DNA from: Promethearchaeota archaeon
Lineage (GTDB): Archaea > Asgardarchaeota > Lokiarchaeia > Helarchaeales > RDOG01
Direction of reading: 5' to 3'
NCBI GenBank assembly: GCA_011365055.1
Contig: RDOG01000014.1
Location: 1-64,000, forward strand
DNA length: 64,000 nucleotides
How positions within the stretch are numbered: the stretch's first letter is position 1; each line of letters starts with the position of its first letter. Both the position numbers and the translations under genes were made by a program. The notes under the pieces were generated by a model. It was not told where the DNA came from and searched no databases. It worked only from the letters and a program-made list of their open reading frames with translations. Of this stretch, positions 52,103 to 60,597 are shown piece by piece.

Positions 52103-53749
52103 ATGACATTAAATGTTGAAAAGATATCAGGTTCACGTTTATATGATTACATGTTAGATTTTATTAAGATTGGATGGCGTAGACCTGGGACTAAAGAAGC
52201 TCATGAAACTGCAAAATTTATTTTAAAAAAATTTGATGAATTTGGGCTCGAATCTAAGCTTGAACCATTTGAAATGTTATTATATACCGCTAGACAATGG
52301 AAATTAATAATTAAACATGATTCTTTACCAAAAAAAGAAGTTGAAATTAAATGCCTTCCTGCTTGGCATTCTCAATCATCACAAACCGAAGGTACGGAAG
52401 CCAAACTTGCATACGTGGGGTGGGGAACGCCTCAGGAATTCAAGAAGGTTGATGTAAAAAATAAAATAGTGTTGATAGATTCGAAAAATATGATGAGTTT
52501 TTATCCCACGATGGATTTCCATAGAGCTTATGAAAAAGCTAGATTAAATGGTGCTGTTGGACTCATTTCCATTCATGATACTCCCCCCAATACAATTTTT
52601 GCTGAATACGTAACAAGGCATCAAACTTACAAAGATAGCAATCTTGAAAGTGGAAACATTCCAGCTTTTCGCGTCAGTTATGAGAGTGGTGAGTATATAA
52701 AAAGTTTATTTAAATTTGAAGGAGAAATAACTGCAAAGCTTTTTTTAGAGGCTGATACTAAAACCGCAATGACTGATAATTTAATGGGAGTCTTGCCAGG
52801 GAAGGATCCAGACGATATAATTCTTGTTGGAACGCATATAGACAGTTGGTTTGATGGCGCAATCGATAATGCTGGAGGAAATGCTGGATTTCTAGAATTG
52901 GCGGATTATTACAGTCAATTTAAGGAAAGAAAAAAGACAATGATATTTGCGGGTTTTGCAGGCCATGAAGTTGGTTCGATTGGAGTGATTGAATTTGCAC
53001 AAAAACATTCAAGCTGGTTTAATAAAATATCTACTTTTTGTATGATTGATGGATTTGGATCCAAAGGATATGTGCTTGATAGTAATCGAAAAGTAAAGGG
53101 AACAGGATTGGATGAAGCCAAAGGTTTATTCACAACAGATAATCAAGTACTTTTTGATATCATTAAAGATGCTGTTGAAAAAGAATTAATAAATAATGGA
53201 CCATTAATGCACGTTTCTGCCGTAATCGGGCCGTATTCAGATTTAGGACCACTCGTTGCAAATAATGTTCCAAGCATTATGGTCATTGGGAAGGGAATTT
53301 TTTATCATACCATAGAAGATACTGCTGATAAAGTCTTACCCGAACATTTAGAACGAACTACAAGAGCCCATGTTCAAATATTAAATGAATTACATAAGAT
53401 CTCCTCTAAAACGATAAGAGAAGCTGATCGTAAAGGGATAATCCTGCCTTCAAAAAAGATTAAAAGTGAATTGAAAGAATCATTCGTCGATTTTGACGTT
53501 ACACCAAATCCACCAGTTAAGGGTACCACAACCTTAATGCACTTAACTTCTTACATTACGAATAATCGAATCATAGTAGATTTACAGTGGTTTATTGACG
53601 ATAAATTAATAATTCACGCTCCAGTTTGTCCCTATGTATTCCGGAAACCTGGAAATTACGAAGTAAAATTGACACTTATGGATCATAAAGGAAATAATTT
53701 TAGTAAAATAAAAAATGTTCAAGTCAATCCTAAGGATGTATTTTCCTAA
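52103..53749 (+). CDS. M28 family zinc aminopeptidase with PA-type insert and C-terminal beta domain
   Basis: M28 peptidases remove N-terminal residues using two zincs. The zinc ligands are visible in VGTHIDSWFDGAIDNAGG (about residues 247-264: His, Asp and the bridging Asp), GHEVGSIG (about 289-296, the catalytic Glu region), then DGFG near 313 and the distal His in FYHTIEDTADKV near 407-418. An N-terminal PA-like domain (about 100-190) precedes the second half of the catalytic core. The C-terminal 90 residues form an Ig-like domain. No signal peptide, so it is cytosolic. 548 residues. Confidence 0.85.
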   Translation: MTLNVEKISGSRLYDYMLDFIKIGWRRPGTKEAHETAKFILKKFDEFGLESKLEPFEMLLYTARQWKLIIKHDSLPKKEVEIKCLPAWHSQSSQTEGTEAKLAYVGWGTPQEFKKVDVKNKIVLIDSKNMMSFYPTMDFHRAYEKARLNGAVGLISIHDTPPNTIFAEYVTRHQTYKDSNLESGNIPAFRVSYESGEYIKSLFKFEGEITAKLFLEADTKTAMTDNLMGVLPGKDPDDIILVGTHIDSWFDGAIDNAGGNAGFLELADYYSQFKERKKTMIFAGFAGHEVGSIGVIEFAQKHSSWFNKISTFCMIDGFGSKGYVLDSNRKVKGTGLDEAKGLFTTDNQVLFDIIKDAVEKELINNGPLMHVSAVIGPYSDLGPLVANNVPSIMVIGKGIFYHTIEDTADKVLPEHLERTTRAHVQILNELHKISSKTIREADRKGIILPSKKIKSELKESFVDFDVTPNPPVKGTTTLMHLTSYITNNRIIVDLQWFIDDKLIIHAPVCPYVFRKPGNYEVKLTLMDHKGNNFSKIKNVQVNPKDVFS

Positions 53750-53800
53750 AAAAGAGAACTATTCTTAAACCTATAATAATATATTTGAAAGCAGATTAAA

Positions 53801-54589
53801 ATGATGGTTGCAATAATTCAATTTGAACCTATATTGAATAAAAAAGAAAAAAATCAAGAAAAAATTCATAATTTATTAGAGAATTCTTTAAAATTTAAAC
53901 CCGAATTAATAGTTTTACCCGAATTGGCGTTTTCTGGATATAATTTTACTTCGATAAAAGAAGTTGAAAATACAAGTGATGAAATTCCAAACTCAAAAAG
54001 TTGTCAAATTTTGGAGAGTTTTGCTAAAAAGAATAATCTTTATATCGTTTCTGGCATAAATGAAAAATATGAGCAAGAATATTACAATTCTGCAGTAGTT
54101 TTTGGACCATCTGGATACATTTTAACTTATAGAAAAATACATTTGTATAATAGAGAGAAAGAATTTTTTAAACCTGGAAATTTAAAACCGACATTATTTT
54201 CTATTAATGGCGTAAAAATTGGAATTATGATATGTTTTGACTGGTTTTTTCCAGAATTTCCTAGGACTATAGCTTTATTGGGTGCTGATATCATCTGCCA
54301 TCCAATGAATGCGGTTATCCCTGATGGTGCTATGATTGGTGATACCTATCATTCAAAATGGAATCGTATTTTCGTGATCTTGGCAAATCGTATTGGTATA
54401 GAAGGAGACCTAAAATTTTTAGGAATGAGTCAAATTAGCGATCCGACTGGTAATATATTAATTCAAGCAAGTAAAGATAAAGAAGAAATAATTCATTTTG
54501 ATCTTGATTTTAATTTGGCAAAAAATAAAAATTTAACTAAATGGAATCACGTGTTTGAAGATAGAAGACCTGAATTTTACTTTAAATAA
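53801..54589 (+). CDS. Nitrilase-superfamily carbon-nitrogen hydrolase
   Basis: A 262-residue omega-amidase/N-carbamoyl-type hydrolase with the full catalytic triad: Glu in LPELAFSGYN (about residues 43-52), Lys in YRKIHLYNREKEFF (about 111-124) and Cys in IMICFDWFFPEF (about 145-156). Standard length. The substrate may be an omega-amide, carbamoyl amine or similar. ATG 53801 (a second ATG follows). Fifty nt downstream of the peptidase, probably co-transcribed, which fits amino-acid or peptide degradation. Confidence 0.93.
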   Translation: MMVAIIQFEPILNKKEKNQEKIHNLLENSLKFKPELIVLPELAFSGYNFTSIKEVENTSDEIPNSKSCQILESFAKKNNLYIVSGINEKYEQEYYNSAVVFGPSGYILTYRKIHLYNREKEFFKPGNLKPTLFSINGVKIGIMICFDWFFPEFPRTIALLGADIICHPMNAVIPDGAMIGDTYHSKWNRIFVILANRIGIEGDLKFLGMSQISDPTGNILIQASKDKEEIIHFDLDFNLAKNKNLTKWNHVFEDRRPEFYFK

Positions 54590-54602
54590 AAATCAATTAA
54601 TT

Positions 54603-55118
54603 CTATTTTTTGTGATCAATAATTAATTCAGTAATTCTAGTAAAAAAATCTTCAACAACTTCCCCAGTTTTCGCAGAAGCTAGGAAACACTCCTGAGTGT
54701 CAGCCAGCTTTGCGACTTCTTCTTCAGAAACACTTTTTTCTTCCAAATCTATTTTATTTCCTACTAAAATATAAGGAAGATTGTTATTTGTATAATCTTT
54801 TAGATAGTCTATCCACATGGGAACGTTTTTTGCAGTTGTTGGTCTGGTAATATCAAAAACTACAATCGCTCCATCTGCGCCTTTTAGATATAATCTCAAC
54901 TTAGATCTCCAGACCTTCTGCCCTCCAATATCCCAAAGAACTAGTTTTACCTTAATATCATCTTTTAACTCAATCTCTTTAACTAAAAAATCGACACCTA
55001 TTGTCGAAATATAATCGGAATCAAATTTATCTTGTACATATCGTGTTATTAAAGACGATTTTCCAACACCAAAATCTCCAAGGACTACTAATTTCAATGT
55101 ATATATTTTTTTATCCAA
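54603..55118 (-). CDS. Ras/Rab-like small GTPase, second copy
   Basis: The start is TTG 55116-55118, with GGTGGT 4 nt upstream; GTG 55127 is an alternative. Motifs are complete: P-loop GDFGVGKSS (14-22), WDIGGQ (62-67), GNKID (120-124) and SAKTG (148-152). The Gly in WDIGGQ makes it closer to Arf/Rab-type variants than the first GTPase. No C-terminal cysteine, so no prenylation. It is alone, convergent with the nitrilase gene. Together with 16622-17137 it is a strong Asgard indicator. Confidence 0.94.
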   Translation of the reverse strand: MDKKIYTLKLVVLGDFGVGKSSLITRYVQDKFDSDYISTIGVDFLVKEIELKDDIKVKLVLWDIGGQKVWRSKLRLYLKGADGAIVVFDITRPTTAKNVPMWIDYLKDYTNNNLPYILVGNKIDLEEKSVSEEEVAKLADTQECFLASAKTGEVVEDFFTRITELIIDHKK

Positions 55119-55324
55119 AAATACCACCAGATAGGTCGATGAAATCTAGAATTTAAATAGATAAAAATAATTTTTAAAATTCAATTTAAGTTATTTCATT
55201 ATTTTTTATTCCAGTCTAATTATGTTCTGTCATGATAATATTTGACCTGCAACATAAATAGAGCTTTTAATATAATAGTTATACTGATCCTTTTTGAGAG
55301 AGTTGGTTAAAGGAGTATATATTA

Positions 55325-56425
55325 ATGAGTGATATTGATATTTACGAACAATTAAGGCAAAAATTAAACATACAAGGGCAAGGTGCTCCGAACCATAGAG
55401 CAATTCTTGATTTCCTTAAAATAATTTGGACAGAGGATGATGTAAAGCTATTATTGAATTTTGATAGCGTTGGAAAGTTTGTGTCTGCTGCTAAAATTGC
55501 TAAAAATTCTGGTTTAGAAAAAAATAATGTAAAAGATACATTGAATAAGTTAGCAGAAAAAGGAACCATTTTAAAAATGGGGAATCAATATACGCTTATT
55601 CCTTTTGCTCCAGGGATTTTTGAATTTTATTTTGTAGCACAAAAAGATACGAAAGAGAATTTTAAAAAAGCATCAATATTAATGGAAGAAATTATTGAGG
55701 AAGTTATGCCTAGTCTTGGTTTGTCTTCAGAATTTGGCATATTTAGACCAAAATTACCATTAAATGAAGAAAAAATAATCAGTATTGATGAATCCATTAA
55801 TGCAAAGTCTCAAGTACTTGCCTGGGAAAAAGTAGAAGAAATGTTAAATTATAGTGACGTTTATGCGAAGGTTCCATGTCAATGTCGAATGGTGGGTGAT
55901 TATGTTGGAGATCCATGCAAAATCGCGCCCAAAGATGTTGGCTGCTTTGTAACGGGAATAGTTGCTGAACAAGTCATAAAAATGGGACACGGCACGAAAT
56001 TAACAAAAGATGAAGCAATAGAATACCTTCAAAAAGCTGAAAAAGCGGGTCTAGTTCATAGTGGAACCAATATTTCGAATGATCTTTCTAATTTATTAAT
56101 ATGTAATTGCTGCCCTTGTCATTGCGGTGCACTTAAATCTCAGTCAAAACATAAGTTTGGAATTGTTAATAAAAGCAATTTTGAACCAAGGATCGATACT
56201 GAACTCTGTGTATTATGCGGAACTTGTGTGAAAAAATGTCCAATGAATGCAATTTTCCATATCTATTCAACGAATGAAAGGATAGAAATTACTACTGATT
56301 ATTGTATTGGTTGTGGCATATGTGCGGTTAATTGTGCGAAAAATGCAATAAAAATGGTCAAAGTTAGAGATGAAATTGCGCCTAAATCTATAGGAATAGG
56401 AATAGAGAGCATTTTGGGAATGTAA
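55325..56425 (+). CDS. Winged-helix plus Fe-S cluster protein with two [4Fe-4S] sites
   Basis: A 366-residue protein. An N-terminal winged-helix-like part (about residues 40-95: AAKIAKNSGLEKNNVKDTL then GTILKMGNQYTLIP) is followed by a Cys-rich segment (PCQCRM near 180 and CNCCPCHCGA near 260-269) and a ferredoxin domain with CVLCGTCVKKCPMNA (about 297-311) and CIGCGICAVNCAKNA (about 327-341). It may be a redox-sensing regulator or an electron-transfer component with DNA-binding ancestry. ATG 55325 with AAGGAG 9 nt upstream. No obvious operon partner. Confidence 0.82.
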   Translation: MSDIDIYEQLRQKLNIQGQGAPNHRAILDFLKIIWTEDDVKLLLNFDSVGKFVSAAKIAKNSGLEKNNVKDTLNKLAEKGTILKMGNQYTLIPFAPGIFEFYFVAQKDTKENFKKASILMEEIIEEVMPSLGLSSEFGIFRPKLPLNEEKIISIDESINAKSQVLAWEKVEEMLNYSDVYAKVPCQCRMVGDYVGDPCKIAPKDVGCFVTGIVAEQVIKMGHGTKLTKDEAIEYLQKAEKAGLVHSGTNISNDLSNLLICNCCPCHCGALKSQSKHKFGIVNKSNFEPRIDTELCVLCGTCVKKCPMNAIFHIYSTNERIEITTDYCIGCGICAVNCAKNAIKMVKVRDEIAPKSIGIGIESILGM

Positions 56426-56677
56426 ATTTTTACTAATCTTTTCCAAAATTTATTTTTTTCTATAACATTCTTTTAATTCTAAATTATTTTTAATGTATTT
56501 TTAAAGATAATTTTTCTAATAACTAAAATATTAAAAACGACAAATTAGATAATTATATTCAAAACGTATCGCTATAATTCTGAAAAATTTTATTCAATAA
56601 ACTCAATTTTGTATTTTTTATAATATCACCATTAATTTGAACATTATTTGATTTATTTTAGTATAAAAAGAAGGTAT
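56426..56677. other. AT-rich intergenic region
   Basis: No gene or structured feature recognised between the HTH-ferredoxin gene and the decayed sequence at 56678. Confidence 0.4.
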
Positions 56678-56856
56678 ATGATAGTCGAAAAAATGAATCA
56701 ATTAATTAAGAAAGTTGAAGAACCGAAATACGAATAGCAAAAATTAATATAATATGGTTGGTGGTACCAGCAGATACTAAACTAATAACCGGCTCTCAAA
56801 ATTCAGAAGTTAATTTTGTTCCTTGGCTTGATTATATTGTTTTTTTTGGACCATAA
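56678..56856 (+). pseudogene. Decayed small gene with a frameshift
   Basis: ATG 56678-56680 (AAGGT close upstream) opens MIVEKMNQLIKKVEEPKYE and ends at TAG. In another plus-strand frame, overlapping and continuing, the sequence reads IRIAKINIIWLVVPADTKL and ITGSQNSEVNFVPWLDYIVF to a TAA at 56854-56856. Both parts have normal codon use for this genome and join after a one-step frameshift, so the two look like halves of one broken reading frame. The protein family is not recognised. Confidence 0.4.
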
Positions 56857-57006
56857 TAGCTATGTCTTCTATGTGGTATGCAATTATAGCAAATAGGTTG
56901 AAAAAAATCAAATCTATAAAGGCTTGGAAGCTCATATATTATTGGATATTTATTTTAGAGTGGATATACATAAATTACTATAGGATTTTACTGGGGGTTA
57001 TTTTAA

Positions 57007-57777
57007 ATGTTGAATGATATTGTTAAAGGTTGGAGAAAATCTAAAAATAAACCAATACGCATAATTGCTCTTGGATCGAGTAATACTGATCTCCATTGGC
57101 ATAGTTTTGGGCACTTTAACTGGGTCTCATGGCTTGACTGTGCTTTGAGAGAATGGGTTGGTAGGCATATAACAATGATTAACCAAGGAATCAATGGGGA
57201 AACGGTAAAAGATGTCCTCATTCGAATAGATCGTGATGTGGTTTCATATTCACCTGATGCTGTAATCATCACTATCGGAGGTTATGATGCAATGAGAGGT
57301 ATTCCCGTTGATGAATATCAACAAGATCTAATAAAGTTAGTGAAAATTATTCAAGATATGGGGTCAATCCCGATTCTACAGACATATTATTGCCCTTTAT
57401 ACGATGAAATTGATGTTGAAAGTTTCAAATTGTTTCCAGAATTTGTTGAAGTTAATCGTGTATTAGCTACTAGAGAAAACATTCCAATAATTGATCATTA
57501 TCGATATTTTTCCCCATTTTATGACAATGATCCTGCCAATTATAAAAAAATAATGCTTGATGGATTACACGTGAATCCTATTGGCAATTCTATTATGGGG
57601 ATTATTTCATGTCGTTTATTTTATTTGCCGGATCCAAAAATATTGGATGATAATCATAGAGAAGATGTGTTAAAATATATTAAAATGATGAGAAATTATT
57701 GTGAGTTACCCTCACGAAGAACAAGATCTGGGCGAGAAATAAAAGATGATGAGCCAATAAGTATCAAAGCATTTTAA
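57007..57777 (+). CDS. SGNH/GDSL-like hydrolase
   Basis: A 256-residue protein with the SGNH-hydrolase fold. The nucleophile-containing IALGSSNTD (about residues 19-27), a glycine-rich ITIGGYDAM (about 94-102, at the place of the usual G-x-N-D) and DGLHVNPIGN (about 185-194, with the catalytic Asp and His) are present. The N of the third block is missing (Tyr instead), so activity may be altered. The family hydrolyses esters, including lipids and acetylated sugars. No signal peptide. ATG 57007 with GGGGGTT about 6-11 nt upstream. Confidence 0.82.
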   Translation: MLNDIVKGWRKSKNKPIRIIALGSSNTDLHWHSFGHFNWVSWLDCALREWVGRHITMINQGINGETVKDVLIRIDRDVVSYSPDAVIITIGGYDAMRGIPVDEYQQDLIKLVKIIQDMGSIPILQTYYCPLYDEIDVESFKLFPEFVEVNRVLATRENIPIIDHYRYFSPFYDNDPANYKKIMLDGLHVNPIGNSIMGIISCRLFYLPDPKILDDNHREDVLKYIKMMRNYCELPSRRTRSGREIKDDEPISIKAF

Positions 57778-57864
57778 ATTACAAAAAAAAAGAGAAAATT
57801 TTTTATATTTTTTCAAACAGAACGGCCATACCGTTTCCAAAACCTATATATTATATGAGTAACC

Positions 57865-58175
57865 CTAATTTTTATTCAACCAATGTATTTCATCAACTTT
57901 TTGTGTTATGGTAGCCCATATACCAAAATCTAGGTCCTTAACTTTTTTAACCGTATTATCTTTTACTAAATGTGTAATTAGGATGATTCTTTGTTCGTAA
58001 GCTTCTTTATTTCATTGAACTTTAATCATATTTATATGAATTCTTACATTAAATTCGTCTAATTCTTCTCTTTTGCAGGTTCCAACTTTGCCCAATTAAA
58101 GGCGTGTAATTGCCAGAGCTCTCTTGCTTACTTGAAGAAACGCATAATTAAAAAGAAGATATTGAAGAAAATCTA
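57865..58175 (-). pseudogene. Decayed gene on the minus strand
   Basis: Ending at TAG 57865-57867, the minus strand reads plausible protein for about 45 residues (EAYEQRIILITHLVKDNT, then KDLDFGIWATITQKVDEIHW). Upstream the same frame continues, after an in-frame TGA, through EELDEFNVRIHINMIKV, and further upstream coding sense shifts to another frame (ELWQLHAFNWAKLEPAKE). A nonsense codon and at least one frameshift therefore break the gene. On the plus strand 58080-58260 also has open stretches, so the exact extent is uncertain. Family not recognised. The rest of 57778-58387 shows nothing else. Confidence 0.45.
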
Positions 58176-58387
58176 ATTGTAAAATAAAAATTTGTTTCAA
58201 AAATTAAAACAGATTTAGAGATTCTTCGTTTTGAAATATTCGATAAAGATTGGTAGATTCCATAACAACGTTATATTATTTTTCCATAAAAAATAGTGTT
58301 CCTAATAATAAACTATTAAATTAAGAATTATCTTTTTATTAACATCATTTTTTTCATTTTACAAAACATAAAAAATGAGTGATTTAT

Positions 58388-60478
58388 ATGGCTGACAAAG
58401 AATGGGATTTAAAGTTCGCTGATGTTGAATTGGATGGAAATACTTTCATTGTAAATTCCCAAATTAATTATAAAGATCTTGAAAAAGATCACAAAGATCA
58501 GATTAAAAAATTGAATAAAGATAGCCAAAATACTTTAAAAGAATTATTTGCAAAGAAAAGAATTAAAGAAGAAGAAGTAAATAATATAAGTAAGCAAGAA
58601 TTAATCATTTTTTTTGACACCTTAACTGGTAAAAAGCCGGCTCCTGCGGCGACAGTAGCAGCAACAACATCGACTGAAAGAGCTGCATATAGAGACGTTG
58701 ACGTAAGAGACGATCTCAAAAACAAGTTTGATGTTAGAGTTGATGAAAGGCTTGAAATTAAATCAAAACACGATGGTGAAATAGCTGAAAGCACCATTTC
58801 TGGCCTACTTAGAGTTATGAATAATGGAAATAAGAATAGAATTTGGGATATTGATATAGAATTAACAGATAGCGAAAAAACTAATTTAGAAGAGAAAAAA
58901 ATACATATTTTAGATTTAGACCCTCAAGAAGATTGGGCTCAAGATTATACAATTGACGTTAAAGAAGTCAAAACACCTCTTCAGATTGAAGAAGAAATAA
59001 ATGCAACTCCTGAGGCTGAAGAAGCAAGTCAAACTTTTGTTTTAAATCAAGAACATGAACCACTCTTCAAAATCATATTAAATAATACAAGTGAAGCTGC
59101 AATTAATGATATTGAATTAATAAAGGATATTCCCTCAGTATTTGATAAATTATCAAATATTAATGAAAGCATTGGAAAAGCTAAAAAAGATGGAGATAAA
59201 TTACGATGGGAAATTGAAGAATTAAATTCTGGTCAATCTGCAACCCTCGAATTTACTATGAAAATCACTCCTGATGGCAAGGAACCCATAAGTTCTGGTC
59301 AAATTGAAGTGAAATATTCCATTCTTGGGAATACTTTTTCAGGTATGGATGTTGATTATGTAGATGGTTATACCGACAATATATATTATGTTGATCGGGA
59401 TGAAAGGGATGAGGAACCAGATGTCTGGGACTGTAAATTTATTTTTAAAAACCGTTCAGAATTTCCAATCAAACTTATTGACGTCGATTTGAGAGCTGGT
59501 GATTATAATACTGAAGAACAAGTAGTTGATCTTGGTCCGCAGTTAGATCCTGATGTTATCCTTAATCCCGGAGAAGAATGGGAATCTCAATCTTGGTCCA
59601 TTGAAAGTGAAGATCTTCCTAAATTTGGTAAGAATGTTCAATTTACTATTATTGGAGACGTAGTAAACCAATTATCTGCAACTGTTATGATCGAACCAAT
59701 TGAAATGCCTGTATTCTCACTTGAAGGGAAGAAAGAATTTTCTGAAACAGAAATTGCATCCTATAGAGAGACAGAAATTGTCGCTACAACAACCGTAAAT
59801 GCTACTGGAAGTGCATCCGTAGAGAAATTTCACATAGAAGATAAAGTCCCAACCCATTTTATTGTTGAGGATACCGAAAAAGTAAAAATAACAGTTAATG
59901 GTAAGGAATTAGATCATAGTAAGATGTCATTCAGCTTTAAACCCTCCCAAGAATCTGAAGCAACAAAGACTATGAATATTGATGTCGAAGGAATTTTAGA
60001 CCAAGTAGGACCTCTTGTAGATGAGGCAACTATTATTTTGACTTATCCATTAAAGGCTGTTAATCCTGTAGTTGGCGATGAAATTGAAGCGGGTGTGTTA
60101 TTCCAAGCTATCACAGAAGATGGTTCTGTTATCGAATTATTAATAGAATCACCACTAACGGAATTAGTCATTGTCCAAGTCAGACGAAGAGTTACTGACG
60201 GAAGAATTATCCAACAAGGAAGAACGAAAGGTCAATATAATATTATCATCATTCACAAGAACAGAGGCGATGCCGCAGAGGTTAATAAAGTGTTTGAAGA
60301 AATCATACCTGAAAATTTTAGCTTGATTTCCGCAAACCCTGAGCCTGAAAAAGCTGGAGATAAACTAACTTGGACATTTGAGGAAATAAAACCTGATGAA
60401 GAAATCGAAATTGAATTTACAATTGAAGGATCTGGCGATTATAAAGCTAGAGATGCTCAAAAATCATTCAGAGGATAA
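58388..60478 (+). CDS. Large acidic cytosolic protein with repeated beta-sandwich (DUF11/CARDB-like) domains
   Basis: The start is ATG 58388-58390, with GAGTGA 6 nt upstream; the open frame itself reaches GTG 58379. The protein has 696 residues. The N-terminal 80 are helical and charged, then a flexible Ala/Thr linker (PAPAATVAATT, about residues 80-95) leads to repeated beta-sandwich domains of 100-150 residues with DUF11-like wording (EEINAT, LRWEIEELNSGQSATLEFTM, and the C-terminal LTWTFEEIKPDEEIEIEF). It lacks any signal peptide or membrane helix although such domains are usually extracellular. Function unknown; it could be a structural scaffold. Confidence 0.75.
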   Translation: MADKEWDLKFADVELDGNTFIVNSQINYKDLEKDHKDQIKKLNKDSQNTLKELFAKKRIKEEEVNNISKQELIIFFDTLTGKKPAPAATVAATTSTERAAYRDVDVRDDLKNKFDVRVDERLEIKSKHDGEIAESTISGLLRVMNNGNKNRIWDIDIELTDSEKTNLEEKKIHILDLDPQEDWAQDYTIDVKEVKTPLQIEEEINATPEAEEASQTFVLNQEHEPLFKIILNNTSEAAINDIELIKDIPSVFDKLSNINESIGKAKKDGDKLRWEIEELNSGQSATLEFTMKITPDGKEPISSGQIEVKYSILGNTFSGMDVDYVDGYTDNIYYVDRDERDEEPDVWDCKFIFKNRSEFPIKLIDVDLRAGDYNTEEQVVDLGPQLDPDVILNPGEEWESQSWSIESEDLPKFGKNVQFTIIGDVVNQLSATVMIEPIEMPVFSLEGKKEFSETEIASYRETEIVATTTVNATGSASVEKFHIEDKVPTHFIVEDTEKVKITVNGKELDHSKMSFSFKPSQESEATKTMNIDVEGILDQVGPLVDEATIILTYPLKAVNPVVGDEIEAGVLFQAITEDGSVIELLIESPLTELVIVQVRRRVTDGRIIQQGRTKGQYNIIIIHKNRGDAAEVNKVFEEIIPENFSLISANPEPEKAGDKLTWTFEEIKPDEEIEIEFTIEGSGDYKARDAQKSFRG

Positions 60479-60597
60479 TTTAATTTCCTTTATCTTTTTT
60501 TTATATCGATTTTATTAAGATAAAATTTTTTATTAGATTGAAATTATCTGATTTACAATAAATCCTAATTAATTATGTTAATTTTGAAGGTAATCAT

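Noticed and set aside
57865..58175. In-frame TGA read as selenocysteine
   Set aside because: The frame is also broken by frameshifts and no selenocysteine element is visible, so decay is the more likely explanation.
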